Assembly: GCF_002042965.1 (NCBI RefSeq)
Contig: NZ_MZNT01000002.1
Location: 706,217-770,216 of the forward strand
Length of the DNA stretch: 64,000 nucleotides
Direction of reading: 5' to 3'
Origin: Paenibacillus sp. 32352
GTDB taxonomy: Bacteria; Bacillota; Bacilli; Paenibacillales; NBRC-103111
The position numbers and the translations under genes are program-made. This document shows positions 32,892 to 42,975 of this stretch, in pieces (the stretch's first letter is position 1; every line of letters begins with the position of its first letter). Below the pieces are notes generated by a model. It was not told the DNA's origin and searched no databases. It was given only the letters and a program-made list of their open reading frames with translations.

Positions 32892-34091
32892 ATGCTTGCC
32901 AAATCTTCGTTTCCTTTGCTTCTGTTAAATATGTTTCTTGCCATGCTTAGTACGGGAATCGTGATCCCGATCCTTCCCGAGCTGCTCAATGAATTCGGGG
33001 CAGGGGGACAAGCGGCAGGATATCTGGTTTCGTGCTTCGGATTGACCCAGTTTATTTTCTCGCCGATTGCAGGCAACCTGTCAGATAAATACGGGCGCAA
33101 GCCTATGATCCTTGCCGGGCTGTTCTTATTCGCATTATCGAACCTGATTGCGGCTGTTGCCGGGGATTTATCGCTGCTTTTCCTCTCCCGTTTAATCGGA
33201 GGAATTGGCTCTGCGGCGTTGGTGCCTTCCATAATGGCGTATGTAGCGGATATTACGACGAATGATCAGCGGGGCAAAGCGATGTCGTTGCTAGGAACGG
33301 CCATGACCTCAGGCTTCATTATCGGGCCGGGAGCCGGTGGCTTGCTTGCGGAGCTTGGTATCCGGTTCCCATTCTATGCATCTGTAGGGATAGGCCTTCT
33401 TGCGATGCTGTGCAGCCTGAAGCTGCTCCCGGAATCCACTACCGCAGATCAGAGACTCATGCAGAGGGAGTCCAAAAACAAGAAGGAGAACATCCTCCGC
33501 CAGATCATCCTGTCGGTAAGATCCAAGTACTTTATTCTGCTGCTCATGGTATTCGCGCTGACCTTCGGACTCATGCATTTCGAAGCGATTTTTCCGCTGT
33601 TTGTCGTACAAAGCTATGGATTTGACACGCGCGATATAGCTGTCCTACTCACGGTATGCTCCCTGATTGCTACAGTCAATCAGCTTGTATTGACAGGGAA
33701 GCTTACTCGATGGATGGGGGAGAAGAAAGTGATCAGCTCCATGCTCGTCTTATGCGCCGTATCGCTTGTGTGCCTGCTGCTGTCGGGGAACTTTATTTAT
33801 GTGATGTTCATGACGATGCTGTTCTTTACCTTCAATAATATTTTACGTCCTACTCTCAATACCTTGTTGTCCAAGGAGGCGGGGGATGAGCAAGGGTTCG
33901 TGGCCGGCCTAAACAATGCTTATATGAGTCTCGGCAACATATTCGGTCCGGGTCTTGCGGGAATTTTATTCGATATCCACATAAACCTCCCGTATTTGTT
34001 CGGTGCTTGCGTGCTGGTGGTCAGCAGTGTTATAGCGGCGACGCAAATTGGGAAGAAGAGAGCGGCTGTAAGAAACCAATCTATTGTTTAA
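32892..34091 (+). CDS. MFS multidrug exporter, DHA1 family
   Basis: A 399-residue 12-span transporter. Motif A appears as GNLSDKYGRKPMI between helices 2 and 3, motif C as SGFIIGPGAGGLL in helix 5, both marks of proton-driven drug antiporters of the Bmr/NorA/TetA class. The ATG follows AAAAGGAG. Its own terminator follows. Specificity cannot be told from sequence. Confidence 0.87.
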   Translation: MLAKSSFPLLLLNMFLAMLSTGIVIPILPELLNEFGAGGQAAGYLVSCFGLTQFIFSPIAGNLSDKYGRKPMILAGLFLFALSNLIAAVAGDLSLLFLSRLIGGIGSAALVPSIMAYVADITTNDQRGKAMSLLGTAMTSGFIIGPGAGGLLAELGIRFPFYASVGIGLLAMLCSLKLLPESTTADQRLMQRESKNKKENILRQIILSVRSKYFILLLMVFALTFGLMHFEAIFPLFVVQSYGFDTRDIAVLLTVCSLIATVNQLVLTGKLTRWMGEKKVISSMLVLCAVSLVCLLLSGNFIYVMFMTMLFFTFNNILRPTLNTLLSKEAGDEQGFVAGLNNAYMSLGNIFGPGLAGILFDIHINLPYLFGACVLVVSSVIAATQIGKKRAAVRNQSIV

Positions 34092-34118
34092 CTAGGATTC
34101 GAAGTTTATCAAAGGAAG

Positions 34119-34143
34119 GAGCTTGCCTTTTGGCGAGCTCTTT
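34119..34143 (+). terminator. terminator after the MFS exporter gene
   Basis: A 9-bp stem (34119-34127 with 34132-34140, one G-T pair) with a four-base loop, then TTT. The stem is followed by only a short T-run. Confidence 0.65.
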
Positions 34144-34232
34144 AATGTTTCAACACGCATGGGTCGGTGAGACATGAGGCGGTAGTCAGTTATGGTCTAC
34201 TATTTTATTTCAGGTTCACAAAATTCAAAATA

Positions 34233-34298
34233 TGTTTACATAATATATTCTATGTTATCTTATTAATAAAAGTATACATAATAAATGATATGTAAACA
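34233..34298. repeat. inverted repeat TGTTTACATA in an A+T-rich gap
   Basis: TGTTTACATA (34233-34242) recurs inverted at 34289-34298, 46 bases apart, in a very A+T-rich tract. It is within the 34144-34755 gap, which holds no convincing gene; the two short open frames there have no ribosome site. The pair could be operator half-sites or a remnant. Confidence 0.5.
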
Positions 34299-34456
34299 AT
34301 TTATTTACCGGTTTACAATGATCATGCTCATGGCATAACTACGATTGGAAATCGTATAATGTAGTCTATCAATCGCTAGTAGATGACCAACCACTTGTCG
34401 AAGCATTTTTTCAAAAGGAACGGATGCCGGATCCAAGTGAATCTCTCATTTGACTC

Positions 34457-34506
34457 GGGAGCCATATATAATGTCAAGGGGATTCCGATTAGGGCTCCCT
34501 TTTTTT
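34457..34506 (+). terminator. orphan terminator-like hairpin
   Basis: GGGAGCC (34457-34463) pairs with GGCTCCC (34493-34499) across a 29-base loop, followed by seven T residues. No recognised gene ends here, so it may close an unannotated small RNA, or act as a leader attenuator for the NAD(P)HX gene 250 bases downstream. Confidence 0.6.
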
Positions 34507-34755
34507 GTACCAAATATGGAATGCAATCTTTATCTCCGATTATTTATCCAAAAATTGGGGGCCATTTTCGCTGATTTTTGCCTTGTTCCTCCCGTTGGTC
34601 CTGCTGTTTGTATCTTTAGCCAGAAAAGGCTCGAATGAGAGTCGGCCTTAAACGAAGCTTTACAAGGGGCCTTGGCCGCTTCTACAATTGAAGTAGGATG
34701 ATCCTGCGAGGGCATCTTAATGGCCGAACTTTCGTTCTTAAGGAGAGAAGAGCTC

Positions 34756-36282
34756 ATGTTTGTTGTGACAAACCAGGAAATGCGTACAATAGATGCCTAT
34801 GCTATTGAAACTATCGGGATACCGTCGATGGTTTTAATGGAAAATGCAGGGAGGGCTGTCGCCGATGAAGTGACCGCTTATTCCGGCGGAAAGCTTCGCA
34901 GATGGGCAATACTTGTTGGAAAAGGCAACAATGGCGGTGACGGTGTCGTAGCTGCAAGGCATTTGATCGAAGCGGGTATGGACCCGACCGTCATTTACAT
35001 AGAAGATCCTGCGGGCTGGAAGGGGGAGAGTGCCGCTCAAAGCGCCATAGCCGCCCGATTTGGAGTACCGTCGCAAATTTATCAAAGCGGAAGTATCGAT
35101 TGGCGTGATTATGACGGAATCGTGGATGCTCTCCTCGGAACCGGAAGCCGCGGAAAGCCAAGGGAATCCTATGCTCAATTGATATTGGAGGCAAATGCCT
35201 CCGGTCTGCCTATCATCGCCGTCGATATTCCAAGCGGATTGGATGCCGATACGGGTGAGGTACACGATCCTTGCATTGAAGCGGAAAGAACGGTTGCTCT
35301 GGCGTTCACCAAGAGAGGCTTGGAGCAATACCCTGGCGCCGGGCAAGCCGGGGAAGTTGTTGTTCGCCCTATTGGAATAGTAAGCGAATGGGCGGCTCTG
35401 CATGGTGTCCGGACTTACCTGACGAATGAGGCCATGTTCAAGAACCGTTTCGGCTTCCGGGCTGGCAATGTAACTCGTCCGCAGGATTCCAATAAAGGGA
35501 CCTATGGCCATGTACTGGTTGCGGCCGGAAGCCGGCAGATGAGCGGTGCCGGTCATCTATGCTCAAGAGCAGCGTTGCGCGGCGGCTGCGGATTGGTGAC
35601 ATGGGCGCTTCCGGAATCGCTGCAGCCGGCCATGATGGGAACCATACCGGAAATCATGCTTATGGGATTGAAGGATTCGGGCCTGGGCGATTGGTCTTCT
35701 ATTCCCGCTTCGTCGGTCATCGAATTAGCCGACAAGAAGCGTTCGATAGTAATCGGACCGGGGATGGGGCGATGGGAGGGGGACAGCCAATGGCTACGTG
35801 AAATCTGGGGAACGTCAGACTGCCCGCTTGTATTGGATGCCGATGCGCTGAATATGCTTGCGGATGCGGATTTGGACCAATGGCCGAGCCGCAGATCGCC
35901 GGTCATCCTTACCCCACACCCTGGGGAGATGGCCCGATTGACCGGGCTCAGCATCCGGGACGTGCAGCGTGACCGGATCGAACTGGCTAGAAGCTATGCC
36001 AGACGGCATGGGGTTATTCTGGTATTGAAAGGCGCGCGGACCGTCATAGCGGAGCCGGACGGTGCCGTTACGATCAATACGACAGGCAATCCCAAAATGG
36101 CGGTCGGCGGAGCCGGAGACGTCCTTGCGGGTCTCATCGCCAGCCTGATTGCTCAAGGCTTTTCTGCCAAGCTGGCGGCTGTTTATGGCGTATATCTGCA
36201 TGGGGAAGCCGGCGATCGTGCAGCAGCAGCAAGGGCTTTCTCCCGATCGATTACGGCAGGGGATATCATCGATGAGCTGTAA
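34756..36282 (+). CDS. nnr: bifunctional NAD(P)HX epimerase/dehydratase
   Basis: A 508-residue fusion of a YjeF N-terminal epimerase (about 1-215: MRTIDAYAIETIGIPSMVLMENAGRA, GKGNNGGDGVVAARHL, DIPSGLDADTG) and a C-terminal ribokinase-like ADP-dependent dehydratase (about 240-500: NKGTYGHVLVAAGSRQMSGA, LDADALNML, LTPHPGEMARL, GAGDVLAG). It repairs hydrated NADH and NADPH. ATG 34756 follows AGGAGAGAAG; a longer frame to 34720 has no ribosome site. It is a housekeeping gene in an accessory-rich stretch and stands alone. Confidence 0.95.
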   Translation: MFVVTNQEMRTIDAYAIETIGIPSMVLMENAGRAVADEVTAYSGGKLRRWAILVGKGNNGGDGVVAARHLIEAGMDPTVIYIEDPAGWKGESAAQSAIAARFGVPSQIYQSGSIDWRDYDGIVDALLGTGSRGKPRESYAQLILEANASGLPIIAVDIPSGLDADTGEVHDPCIEAERTVALAFTKRGLEQYPGAGQAGEVVVRPIGIVSEWAALHGVRTYLTNEAMFKNRFGFRAGNVTRPQDSNKGTYGHVLVAAGSRQMSGAGHLCSRAALRGGCGLVTWALPESLQPAMMGTIPEIMLMGLKDSGLGDWSSIPASSVIELADKKRSIVIGPGMGRWEGDSQWLREIWGTSDCPLVLDADALNMLADADLDQWPSRRSPVILTPHPGEMARLTGLSIRDVQRDRIELARSYARRHGVILVLKGARTVIAEPDGAVTINTTGNPKMAVGGAGDVLAGLIASLIAQGFSAKLAAVYGVYLHGEAGDRAAAARAFSRSITAGDIIDEL

Positions 36283-36306
36283 AGTGCATTCGATGGACGT
36301 GAAGTC

Positions 36307-37527
36307 TCACTTCTTGGTGCGATACTGCGATGGACTCATTCCTTCCAGCTTTTTGAATATTCGGGTAAAATAACCCGAATCCTCGTAGCCGACATAACCG
36401 GCAATCCATCCCACAGAAACGTGCTCCGATTTAAGCAATAGCTTGGCCTCCTCCATTCGCCGCTTTTGCTGAAAGTCCGTTAGGGTTAGCCCGGTTTCCT
36501 TCTTGAATTGTCTGGAGAGATGAGCAGGGTGGACCTCGCATAATGCCGCCAGCTCCTGCATGTTTAAGGGCCGATTAAACCGGGTCGCGATATGCTCCGC
36601 CGCTTTTTGCACGGCGGGAGAATACCCTGCGATGGAACGCCGCCCCACCAGCTCGCAGTACTCCTCCGCCATGGTGCTCCATAACGCACTGAGCGAATCG
36701 ATCGTATCCAATCGTTCGATTTGCTTGGAGAATTTCTCCGAAATCCGATGCAGAAATATAGGCTGCACACGACCGCGTTCCGCGGCAATCCGCAGCAGCG
36801 TGTTCAGTACGACCATGGCGTTTTTCAATGCCCGAACCGGCTGGTTCGGAAATCTCTCGGAAAAATCGAACAGATTGTTAACCTGCTTCGTGATTCGCTT
36901 GAGCTCCGATTGGTCTCCTTTCTCTACCGCCCTCATCATCTCTTTCTCTATCTGATACCTCAGCTCTATGAGTTCGACAAAGGATTCATCAGACTGGCGC
37001 TTCAACAGCTCTGCCTGGGACAGTCTCGGTGATCCATTCTCTATATTCGTCGCATTCACAATCCGCAGCGGAGTTTGCCGGATGGAGCCAACTTGATCCA
37101 GTACATTCGCAATACTTTGAACCCGTGAGCTGCTGATCAGCTTCAAGCTGCGGTAATAAGCTTCCAGCTCTATCTGCTGTTGCGCGCCAAGCTTGAATCC
37201 ATGGTCATGCCGGTTGGTACCGGGCACTTGCTCCAGGAAGGGGCCAATGACGATCGTCTTTGGGTCCTGCTCAGGAAGCTGTATATGCTTTGCCAAATAG
37301 GACAGGCTCATTTCATCGGTAAATAAACAGCATTCTCCATAAGATCGGCTTGCTTCAGCGATTAAGTACGGATACAAGCTCTGCTGCATGCCGCGCATAA
37401 AGTCCGGCATCGGATCCCGCTCGTGAGCCAAATAGAGGGAGCCATTGCTGTTCAGTACGCTCGTATTGATGTCTGTGGAATGAAATAAGGTCAGAGTGGC
37501 AACCGTCAAATTCAGCTGGAGGCTCAT
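36307..37527 (-). CDS. AraC family regulator, probably of the glucuronide genes
   Basis: A 406-residue regulator. The N-terminal 290 residues are a sensor region of the type found with AraC proteins of Paenibacillus carbohydrate clusters; the C-terminus has the two HTH motifs (NMQELAALCEVHPAHLSRQFKKETGLTL and VSVGWIAGYVGYEDSGYFTRIFKKLEGMSPSQYR). It is divergent from the beta-glucuronidase gene, whose -10 box (TATAAT, 37606-37611) has no good -35, as expected of an activator-dependent promoter. So it is probably the activator of uidA and the symporter gene. Confidence 0.88.
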   Translation of the reverse strand: MSLQLNLTVATLTLFHSTDINTSVLNSNGSLYLAHERDPMPDFMRGMQQSLYPYLIAEASRSYGECCLFTDEMSLSYLAKHIQLPEQDPKTIVIGPFLEQVPGTNRHDHGFKLGAQQQIELEAYYRSLKLISSSRVQSIANVLDQVGSIRQTPLRIVNATNIENGSPRLSQAELLKRQSDESFVELIELRYQIEKEMMRAVEKGDQSELKRITKQVNNLFDFSERFPNQPVRALKNAMVVLNTLLRIAAERGRVQPIFLHRISEKFSKQIERLDTIDSLSALWSTMAEEYCELVGRRSIAGYSPAVQKAAEHIATRFNRPLNMQELAALCEVHPAHLSRQFKKETGLTLTDFQQKRRMEEAKLLLKSEHVSVGWIAGYVGYEDSGYFTRIFKKLEGMSPSQYRTKK

Positions 37528-37605
37528 TTGGAATCATCCTTTTTGATATGTTATTGGAATCCTATATATGCAATTATAGTCCTAACAAGCGGCGTTAGAA
37601 AGCAG

Positions 37606-37611
37606 TATAAT
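37606..37611 (+). promoter_or_regulatory. -10 box of the beta-glucuronidase operon
   Basis: TATAAT about 45 bases before the uidA start, with only a poor -35 (TAACAA) 17 bases upstream, suggests that the divergent AraC regulator is needed for transcription. Confidence 0.5.
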
Positions 37612-37654
37612 AACCCATACAGAATGACATCCATGATAAAAAGGAGCTAAAACT

Positions 37655-39454
37655 ATGTTATATCCGATCATAACGGAATCGCGGGCTATCTTAGACTTGA
37701 ATGGGATTTGGGGCTTTAAGCTGGATTCTGGTAAGGGCTTTCAAGAGAAATGGTATGAACAACCTCTCACGAATACGATCAGCATGTCGGTTCCGTCATC
37801 GTATAATGATTTGGGTGTTACCGCGGACATCCGCAATCATGTTGGCTGGGTATGGTATGAGAGAACGTTTACCGTTCCTAGGCAGCTCTTAACCGAAAGG
37901 ATTGTGCTCCGATTCGGCTCGGCGACCCACACGGCCAAAGTTTATGTGAATGGCGTGCTGGTAACGGAGCATCAGGGAGGCTTCATGCCTTTTGAAACCG
38001 TTATCAATATGCATCTGCAGGGAGGACCTAACCGTTTGACGGTCGCGGTGAACAATATAGTGGATGAAACCACACTGCCCGTCGGAATTTATAGTGATCA
38101 GGAAGTTCCCGAAGTAGGCAGAGTGGTACGCAACCAGCCGAATTTCGATTTCTTCAATTATGCCGGCCTTCATCGCCCGGTCAAAATCTATACGACACCT
38201 CATTCGTATGTCAAGGATGTAACGATTGTTACGGAGACGGAGGGGACCGATGGGATCGTTCATTATAAAGTGGATACCTCGGCTAAAGGGCAGGTGAAGG
38301 TGAGCGTTCTTGACGAGCAGGGCCGTCTGGTGGCAGAAGGGAATTCCGGGCAAGGCGTTCTTCGCCTTAGTAATGTGAAGCTGTGGGAGCCCTTGGCTCC
38401 GTACCTGTACCAAATGAAGATCGAGCTGATCGAAAATGGGCAAACGATAGATGTGTACGAACAGCCTTTCGGCGTACGAACCGTGGAAGTCAAGGACGGG
38501 AGGTTTCTTATCAACCAAAAACCGTTTTACTTCAAGGGCTTCGGGAAGCATGAGGACACGGCGATTCATGGAAGAGGCATCAACGAAGCGGCGAATGTTA
38601 TGGATTTCCGCTTGATGAAGTGGATCGGCGCCAATTCGTTCCGGACGGCTCATTACCCGTACTCGGAGGAAATGATGCGGCTCGCGGATAAGGAAGGGAT
38701 CGTCGTGATCGATGAAACTCCCGCTGTCGGATTACATTTGAATTTCATGGCGATTTTTGGAAGCGGCGCAAAACGAAAAACATGGGAGGAGCTGAAGACA
38801 GCGGAACATCATCAGCAGGTGATCCGCGAGCTGATTGCCCGAGATAAAAACCATCCCTGCGTCGTCATGTGGTCTATTGCCAATGAGCCTGCTTCCGAGG
38901 AAGAAGGAGCTTATGAATATTTTAAGCCCCTGGTTGAGCTGGCCAAGCAATTGGACCCTCAGCATAGACCGGTTACCATCGTGACCCATCTGATGTCTAC
39001 GCCGGAAACCTGCAAGGTAGCCGAGCTCGTCGACGTATTGGCTTTGAACCGATACTATGGCTGGTATGTTCAGGGCGGAGATTGGGAGATGGCGAAGCAC
39101 AAGCTCCGTGAGGAATTCCATGGCTGGGGCCGCCGCTGTCCAGGGAAACCGATCATCATGACGGAATACGGTGCGGATACCATTGCCGGGCTGCACGATG
39201 TGGACCCCGTCATGTTTACCGAAGAATTCCAGGTGGAATATTTGAAGGCTAACCACGAGGTTTTCGATGAATTCGGCACCTTCGTAGGCGAGCAGGTGTG
39301 GAACTTTGCTGATTTTCAAACGAGCCAAGGCATCATTCGTGTACAGGGAAATAAAAAAGGCATCTTTACGAGGGACCGCAAGCCGAAATACGCGGCTCAT
39401 GAGCTGCGCAAGCGCTGGCACTCGATACCTCACTTCGGATACAAGAACGAATAG
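37655..39454 (+). CDS. uidA: beta-glucuronidase (GH2)
   Basis: A 599-residue GH2 enzyme: N-terminal jelly roll (residues about 10-180), immunoglobulin-like domain (180-275) and TIM barrel. The acid/base Glu is in [11 protein letters not shown] and the nucleophile Glu in IMTEYGADT; the [26 protein letters not shown] segment carries the NxK motif (GNKKG) that binds the uronate carboxylate in beta-glucuronidases. It releases glucuronate from glucuronides in the cytoplasm. AAGGAG precedes the ATG. The next gene is a GPH symporter that would import the substrate. Confidence 0.93.
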   Translation: MLYPIITESRAILDLNGIWGFKLDSGKGFQEKWYEQPLTNTISMSVPSSYNDLGVTADIRNHVGWVWYERTFTVPRQLLTERIVLRFGSATHTAKVYVNGVLVTEHQGGFMPFETVINMHLQGGPNRLTVAVNNIVDETTLPVGIYSDQEVPEVGRVVRNQPNFDFFNYAGLHRPVKIYTTPHSYVKDVTIVTETEGTDGIVHYKVDTSAKGQVKVSVLDEQGRLVAEGNSGQGVLRLSNVKLWEPLAPYLYQMKIELIENGQTIDVYEQPFGVRTVEVKDGRFLINQKPFYFKGFGKHEDTAIHGRGINEAANVMDFRLMKWIGANSFRTAHYPYSEEMMRLADKEGIVVIDETPAVGLHLNFMAIFGSGAKRKTWEELKTAEHHQQVIRELIARDKNHPCVVMWSIANEPASEEEGAYEYFKPLVELAKQLDPQHRPVTIVTHLMSTPETCKVAELVDVLALNRYYGWYVQGGDWEMAKHKLREEFHGWGRRCPGKPIIMTEYGADTIAGLHDVDPVMFTEEFQVEYLKANHEVFDEFGTFVGEQVWNFADFQTSQGIIRVQGNKKGIFTRDRKPKYAAHELRKRWHSIPHFGYKNE

Positions 39455-39552
39455 GAAAAAAGAGAAAAGAGGTTAGAGGGCGGGGCATTTCCTACGGTTC
39501 GCGCCCGCTAACCTGACTCTCCCCAGAACCATGCCAGATGGAGGCTGTGAGT

Positions 39553-40965
39553 ATGAATAGAGTGATAGAAACCGTAAATCGTTCTGATCTTATGCCTACT
39601 AATCAGATGCGAAAATTTGGTATAAGAGATAAGATCGGGTATATGTTCGGCGATATCGGCAATGATTTGTTTTTTGGCTTGATCAGCGGGTACCTTATGC
39701 TGTTCTATACCGACGTGTACGGCCTCTCGGCAGGGGCCGCAGGAATGATCCTGTTGGTGGCCCGGGTACTCGATGCGCTTTTTGACGTTGCTTGGGGTAC
39801 GTATGTCGATTCCAAGCCGGCAGGAAAGAGGGGAAAATTCCGTCCCTATTTGTTATATTGCGCACTACCGGTAACCTTGCTCGGCGTATTGACCTTTACC
39901 CATATCCCGGTATCATCGGATTCGTTGTTGAAGGTATTGGTAGCCGCTGCACCTTACATTTTGTGGGGGCTGGCTTATTCGACCATCAACATTCCCTATG
40001 GTTCATTGGCATCCGTCATGACATCGGATCCGATTGAGAGAACAGGGCTGTCCACCTTCCGCACCCTTGGAGCTTTGTTAGCCAATGTATTCATCATGGC
40101 GGCGGCACCATCGATCGTATTTGGAGCAGGCAAGACGCCAACGGCTTCCGGCTTCTTCCTTGTAGCTGTCATTTGCGCTGTTCTCGCCATCGGATTTTAT
40201 TTGGGAGCATACCATTTCACGACGGAGCGAATTAAAGCAGCACAGCCTGTTCAGGAAAAGGTCCAGCTCATTCGAACAATCAAGGGCTTGCTTCACAACC
40301 GCCCCTTGTTAGGGTTAATGCTGGCTTCCTTCGGAATGCTAGCTTCCATGCTTGTGAGTCAAGCGATAACGCCGTATTTGTTTAAGGATTATTTCCATAG
40401 CCCGGGCTTAATCTCCGCTTCAGGTCTAATTGGATTCGGAGCCAGCTTCGTCGCCATGCCGGTCATATCTCCCTTGGTGAAAAGGCTTGGGAAGAAGGAA
40501 ACCGCGTCGGTCGGGCTGGCGATTACATTCATTGTAAGCGCTCTAATGTACGTGATGCCTATTACTAATGCTTATATGTATATGGCTTTAAACTGCATTT
40601 CCAACTTCGGCCTGGCCTTTATGAATATATTAATATGGGCGATGGTAGCCGATTGCATCGACTATCAGGAGAAGCTTACCGGCAAAAGGGAAGAAGGTAC
40701 GGTTTATTCCATCTATTCTCTGGTACGCAAGATCGGGCAGGCCGTCGCGGGGGGAATCGGGGGCTTGGCGCTCGTGCTCGTAGGCTATAATTCGGGAGTG
40801 CAGACACAAACCGCAGAGGTCGCTATGGGAATCAAGAATATGATCACCCTCATCCCCGCAGCTGGCGCTTTGATCGCTTTCATTGCCATGTTATGGGTAT
40901 ACAATTTAACGAAGCAAAAGCTCGTCCTATTGAATGATGAGTTGACACAAGTACGCATGAAGTAA
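39553..40965 (+). CDS. uidB: GPH family sodium/proton-coupled glucuronide symporter
   Basis: A 470-residue transporter with 12 spans of the glycoside-pentoside-hexuronide family: KIGYMFGDIGNDLFFGLISGYLMLFYTDVYG at the N-terminus, DALFDVAWGTYVDS in helix 2 region, and a cytoplasmic middle loop. The ATG at 39538 overlaps a GGAGG that correctly serves the ATG at 39553, so I take the latter. Co-located with uidA it likely brings in glucuronides, as UidB does in E. coli. Confidence 0.88.
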   Translation: MNRVIETVNRSDLMPTNQMRKFGIRDKIGYMFGDIGNDLFFGLISGYLMLFYTDVYGLSAGAAGMILLVARVLDALFDVAWGTYVDSKPAGKRGKFRPYLLYCALPVTLLGVLTFTHIPVSSDSLLKVLVAAAPYILWGLAYSTINIPYGSLASVMTSDPIERTGLSTFRTLGALLANVFIMAAAPSIVFGAGKTPTASGFFLVAVICAVLAIGFYLGAYHFTTERIKAAQPVQEKVQLIRTIKGLLHNRPLLGLMLASFGMLASMLVSQAITPYLFKDYFHSPGLISASGLIGFGASFVAMPVISPLVKRLGKKETASVGLAITFIVSALMYVMPITNAYMYMALNCISNFGLAFMNILIWAMVADCIDYQEKLTGKREEGTVYSIYSLVRKIGQAVAGGIGGLALVLVGYNSGVQTQTAEVAMGIKNMITLIPAAGALIAFIAMLWVYNLTKQKLVLLNDELTQVRMK

Positions 40966-41087
40966 AGGATTTCATTGATGAGAAGTCATTGCTGAGAAGC
41001 CGGGCGGCGGCATGCAATAAGGGAGGATCAAGTCTATGTCTTCACGGGAGGCTAAGACCTGATCCTTTTGATTTACAAGGTGCCTTT

Positions 41088-41978
41088 TTATCGTTCCGTT
41101 ATAAAACGAAGCTGGCGGATTAAGGAGCTGAGCTCCGGATTATTCTCGAGATACGATGCATAGACGCGAAGCAGGGTAGCGTTCGGCTTTTCCAGCTCCA
41201 GCTGCTCCTTCAGCAGCTTCAGAACCTCCATCCATTCTTCTCTCATCGAAGCAGTGACTTGCAGCGACTGGAGCTTGTTCTCGATCGAGATCAGCAATTC
41301 GCCGGCCATTTGCCTTTGGTTAACTTCGTCCATCGGATGAAGCTGATTAAAGGCAAAGGTGCTTTCTCTGATCACCGGAGCCGGCTGCTGCCTTATCATG
41401 TCTTTGATAACGGAATCCATCCGCTCTACCAGGAACAGCGCCAGCTCAGACATGGGTAAAGCAATAGCCTTCTGAATGGCGAACGATAAATATTCCCTCA
41501 ATAACCCCCGGTATATGATGACAATGTCCCAGATATAAGCTTGAACCGAATCGCCGTAAGCCTCATAAAAGCAGTCCCGCAGCATCTTGAGCAGGGTCAG
41601 CTTTTTCTTTCTCCAAGCAATCTTAAAATGCTCGTTATCCTTTACCGGAAGCTCTTTGAACTCACTGGTAAAGTAATAGTTCTCCATCATGAATTGAAGC
41701 TGGAATTCGATCTTCCGCCGCAAGATCTCCTTAGAGGAAGCCACACCGCATTGCTGATCCAGTCTCCTGGCCTGATCGAACATTGTTTGATGGCAGGCTT
41801 CAAATACGGCGGTGAATAAATCCTCTTTGGATGGGAATATTTTATAAATGCTTCCTTTGGCCATGCCGCACGCTTCTGCAATATCCTTCATGGACGCGGC
41901 AAAATACCCTTTTTCTTTAAAAACACCCATGGCCGTATGGATGATTTGTTGTCTTTTCAATTCTTCCAATCCGTCCAC
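41088..41978 (-). CDS. TetR family transcriptional regulator
   Basis: A 296-residue regulator with an N-terminal HTH (residues 8-55: QQIIHTAMGVFKEKGYFAASMKDIAEACGMAKGSIYKIFPSKEDLF) and a long ligand domain. The GTG at 41978 lies very near GGAGGGG; a TTG nine bases downstream is also possible. It is divergent from a metallo-hydrolase gene whose strong promoter sits within 80 bases, so it probably represses that gene and itself. Confidence 0.88.
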   Translation of the reverse strand: MDGLEELKRQQIIHTAMGVFKEKGYFAASMKDIAEACGMAKGSIYKIFPSKEDLFTAVFEACHQTMFDQARRLDQQCGVASSKEILRRKIEFQLQFMMENYYFTSEFKELPVKDNEHFKIAWRKKKLTLLKMLRDCFYEAYGDSVQAYIWDIVIIYRGLLREYLSFAIQKAIALPMSELALFLVERMDSVIKDMIRQQPAPVIRESTFAFNQLHPMDEVNQRQMAGELLISIENKLQSLQVTASMREEWMEVLKLLKEQLELEKPNATLLRVYASYLENNPELSSLIRQLRFITER

Positions 41979-42024
41979 CCCCTCCGTATTTTGACATGAT
42001 ACCGCTTAAGGGTCAATAATGGAA

Positions 42025-42054
42025 TTGACATCCGAAACTTACGGGTCATATAAT
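42025..42054 (+). promoter_or_regulatory. sigma-A promoter of the MBL-fold hydrolase gene
   Basis: TTGACA (42025-42030) and TATAAT (42049-42054) with an 18-base spacer. A motif GGGTCA-N2-AAT occurs at 42010 and again at 42043 (overlapping the -10 box); these direct repeats may be half-sites for the divergent TetR regulator. Confidence 0.8.
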
Positions 42055-42114
42055 GAACTCAATGGTTTTCGTAAAACAAGAGGAGGTGAACCAAAGCGAA
42101 TTGCTTTGGAAACT

Positions 42115-42840
42115 ATGAAAATTGCTGAAGGTCTCGAAATGCTGGAGCTGGCTGTACCCGGTACTCCGATGGTCATTCATCCCACCGTATTTTACGATTC
42201 AAATACTTATGTGTTAGTGGATACGGGGATGCCTGGCTGCCGCAATCTTATCCTCGATCTGATTCATAAAGCAGGGATTCAGCAAGCGGAGCCCCGCACC
42301 ATTATATTAACCCATCAGGATATCGATCATGTGGGTGGTCTTCCTCAATTCCTTCATGACAGTCAAGGGCGCATCGAGGTGCTTGCTCATCCGGATGACA
42401 AGCCCTATATCGATGGAGAGCTTCCGTTCATCAAGATGACTCCGGAAAGAAAGCAAACTTTGCTTCAGTCACTGCCGGATAACCTGCGGAAGCAGTTTGA
42501 GGATGCATTCTCCAAGTCGACAGAGGGGAATGTAACACAAACCGTTAAGGACGGGGAAAGGCTGCCCATAGCCGGCGGTGTGGTCGTTATTCATACGCCG
42601 GGGCACACTCCGGGCCATATAAGCTTGTATCATGAGCCCAGCAAAACCTTGATTGCTGGAGACGCCATGGTCGTAAGCGAAGGAGAACTGCAGGGGCCGA
42701 ATCCTAGGGTAACGCCGAATATGGAGCAGGCGCTCCAATCGCTTCATAAGTTTAAAGCCTACGATATTCAAGCCGTGATCTGCTACCACGGAGGCTTGTA
42801 CCAGGGGAATATCCGTCAGCGGCTTGAAGAATTGACATAA
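42115..42840 (+). CDS. MBL-fold metallo-hydrolase
   Basis: A 241-residue beta-lactamase-fold hydrolase. The metal motif H-x-H-x-D-H is seen as TILTHQDIDHVGGLPQF (first His replaced by Thr-His context; THQDIDH), with HTPGHTPGHISLYH and the Asp in IAGDAMV. Start choice is hard: a start at 42019 lies upstream of the promoter and is excluded; AGGAGGTGA at 42081-42089 points to a start near 42100, where only ATT is in frame; TTG 42106 and ATG 42115 follow. I use the ATG. Controlled probably by the divergent TetR. Substrate unknown. Confidence 0.8.
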   Translation: MKIAEGLEMLELAVPGTPMVIHPTVFYDSNTYVLVDTGMPGCRNLILDLIHKAGIQQAEPRTIILTHQDIDHVGGLPQFLHDSQGRIEVLAHPDDKPYIDGELPFIKMTPERKQTLLQSLPDNLRKQFEDAFSKSTEGNVTQTVKDGERLPIAGGVVVIHTPGHTPGHISLYHEPSKTLIAGDAMVVSEGELQGPNPRVTPNMEQALQSLHKFKAYDIQAVICYHGGLYQGNIRQRLEELT

Positions 42841-42975
42841 TCTGCTGTCTAAAGCCAAATTAGGAAAGTACGGCTGGCACGTCAGAAATTGGGGGAATTC
42901 CTCTATACTTCGCTCGTAGGGGTTCTCGAAAAAGGTTGAACAGACCGGCTGTTTAATCGAATTCATCCGGATTAT

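Noticed and set aside
34383..34638. Two short open frames in the 34.1-34.7 kb gap
   Set aside because: No ribosome sites, no family features, and the terminator hairpin cuts through them.
35553..35954. Long minus-strand open frames inside the NAD(P)HX gene
   Set aside because: They are the antisense of a clearly conserved enzyme, a common effect in G+C-balanced genes.
42019..42114. Upstream start for the metallo-hydrolase
   Set aside because: It lies upstream of or within the consensus promoter, so would not be in the mRNA.
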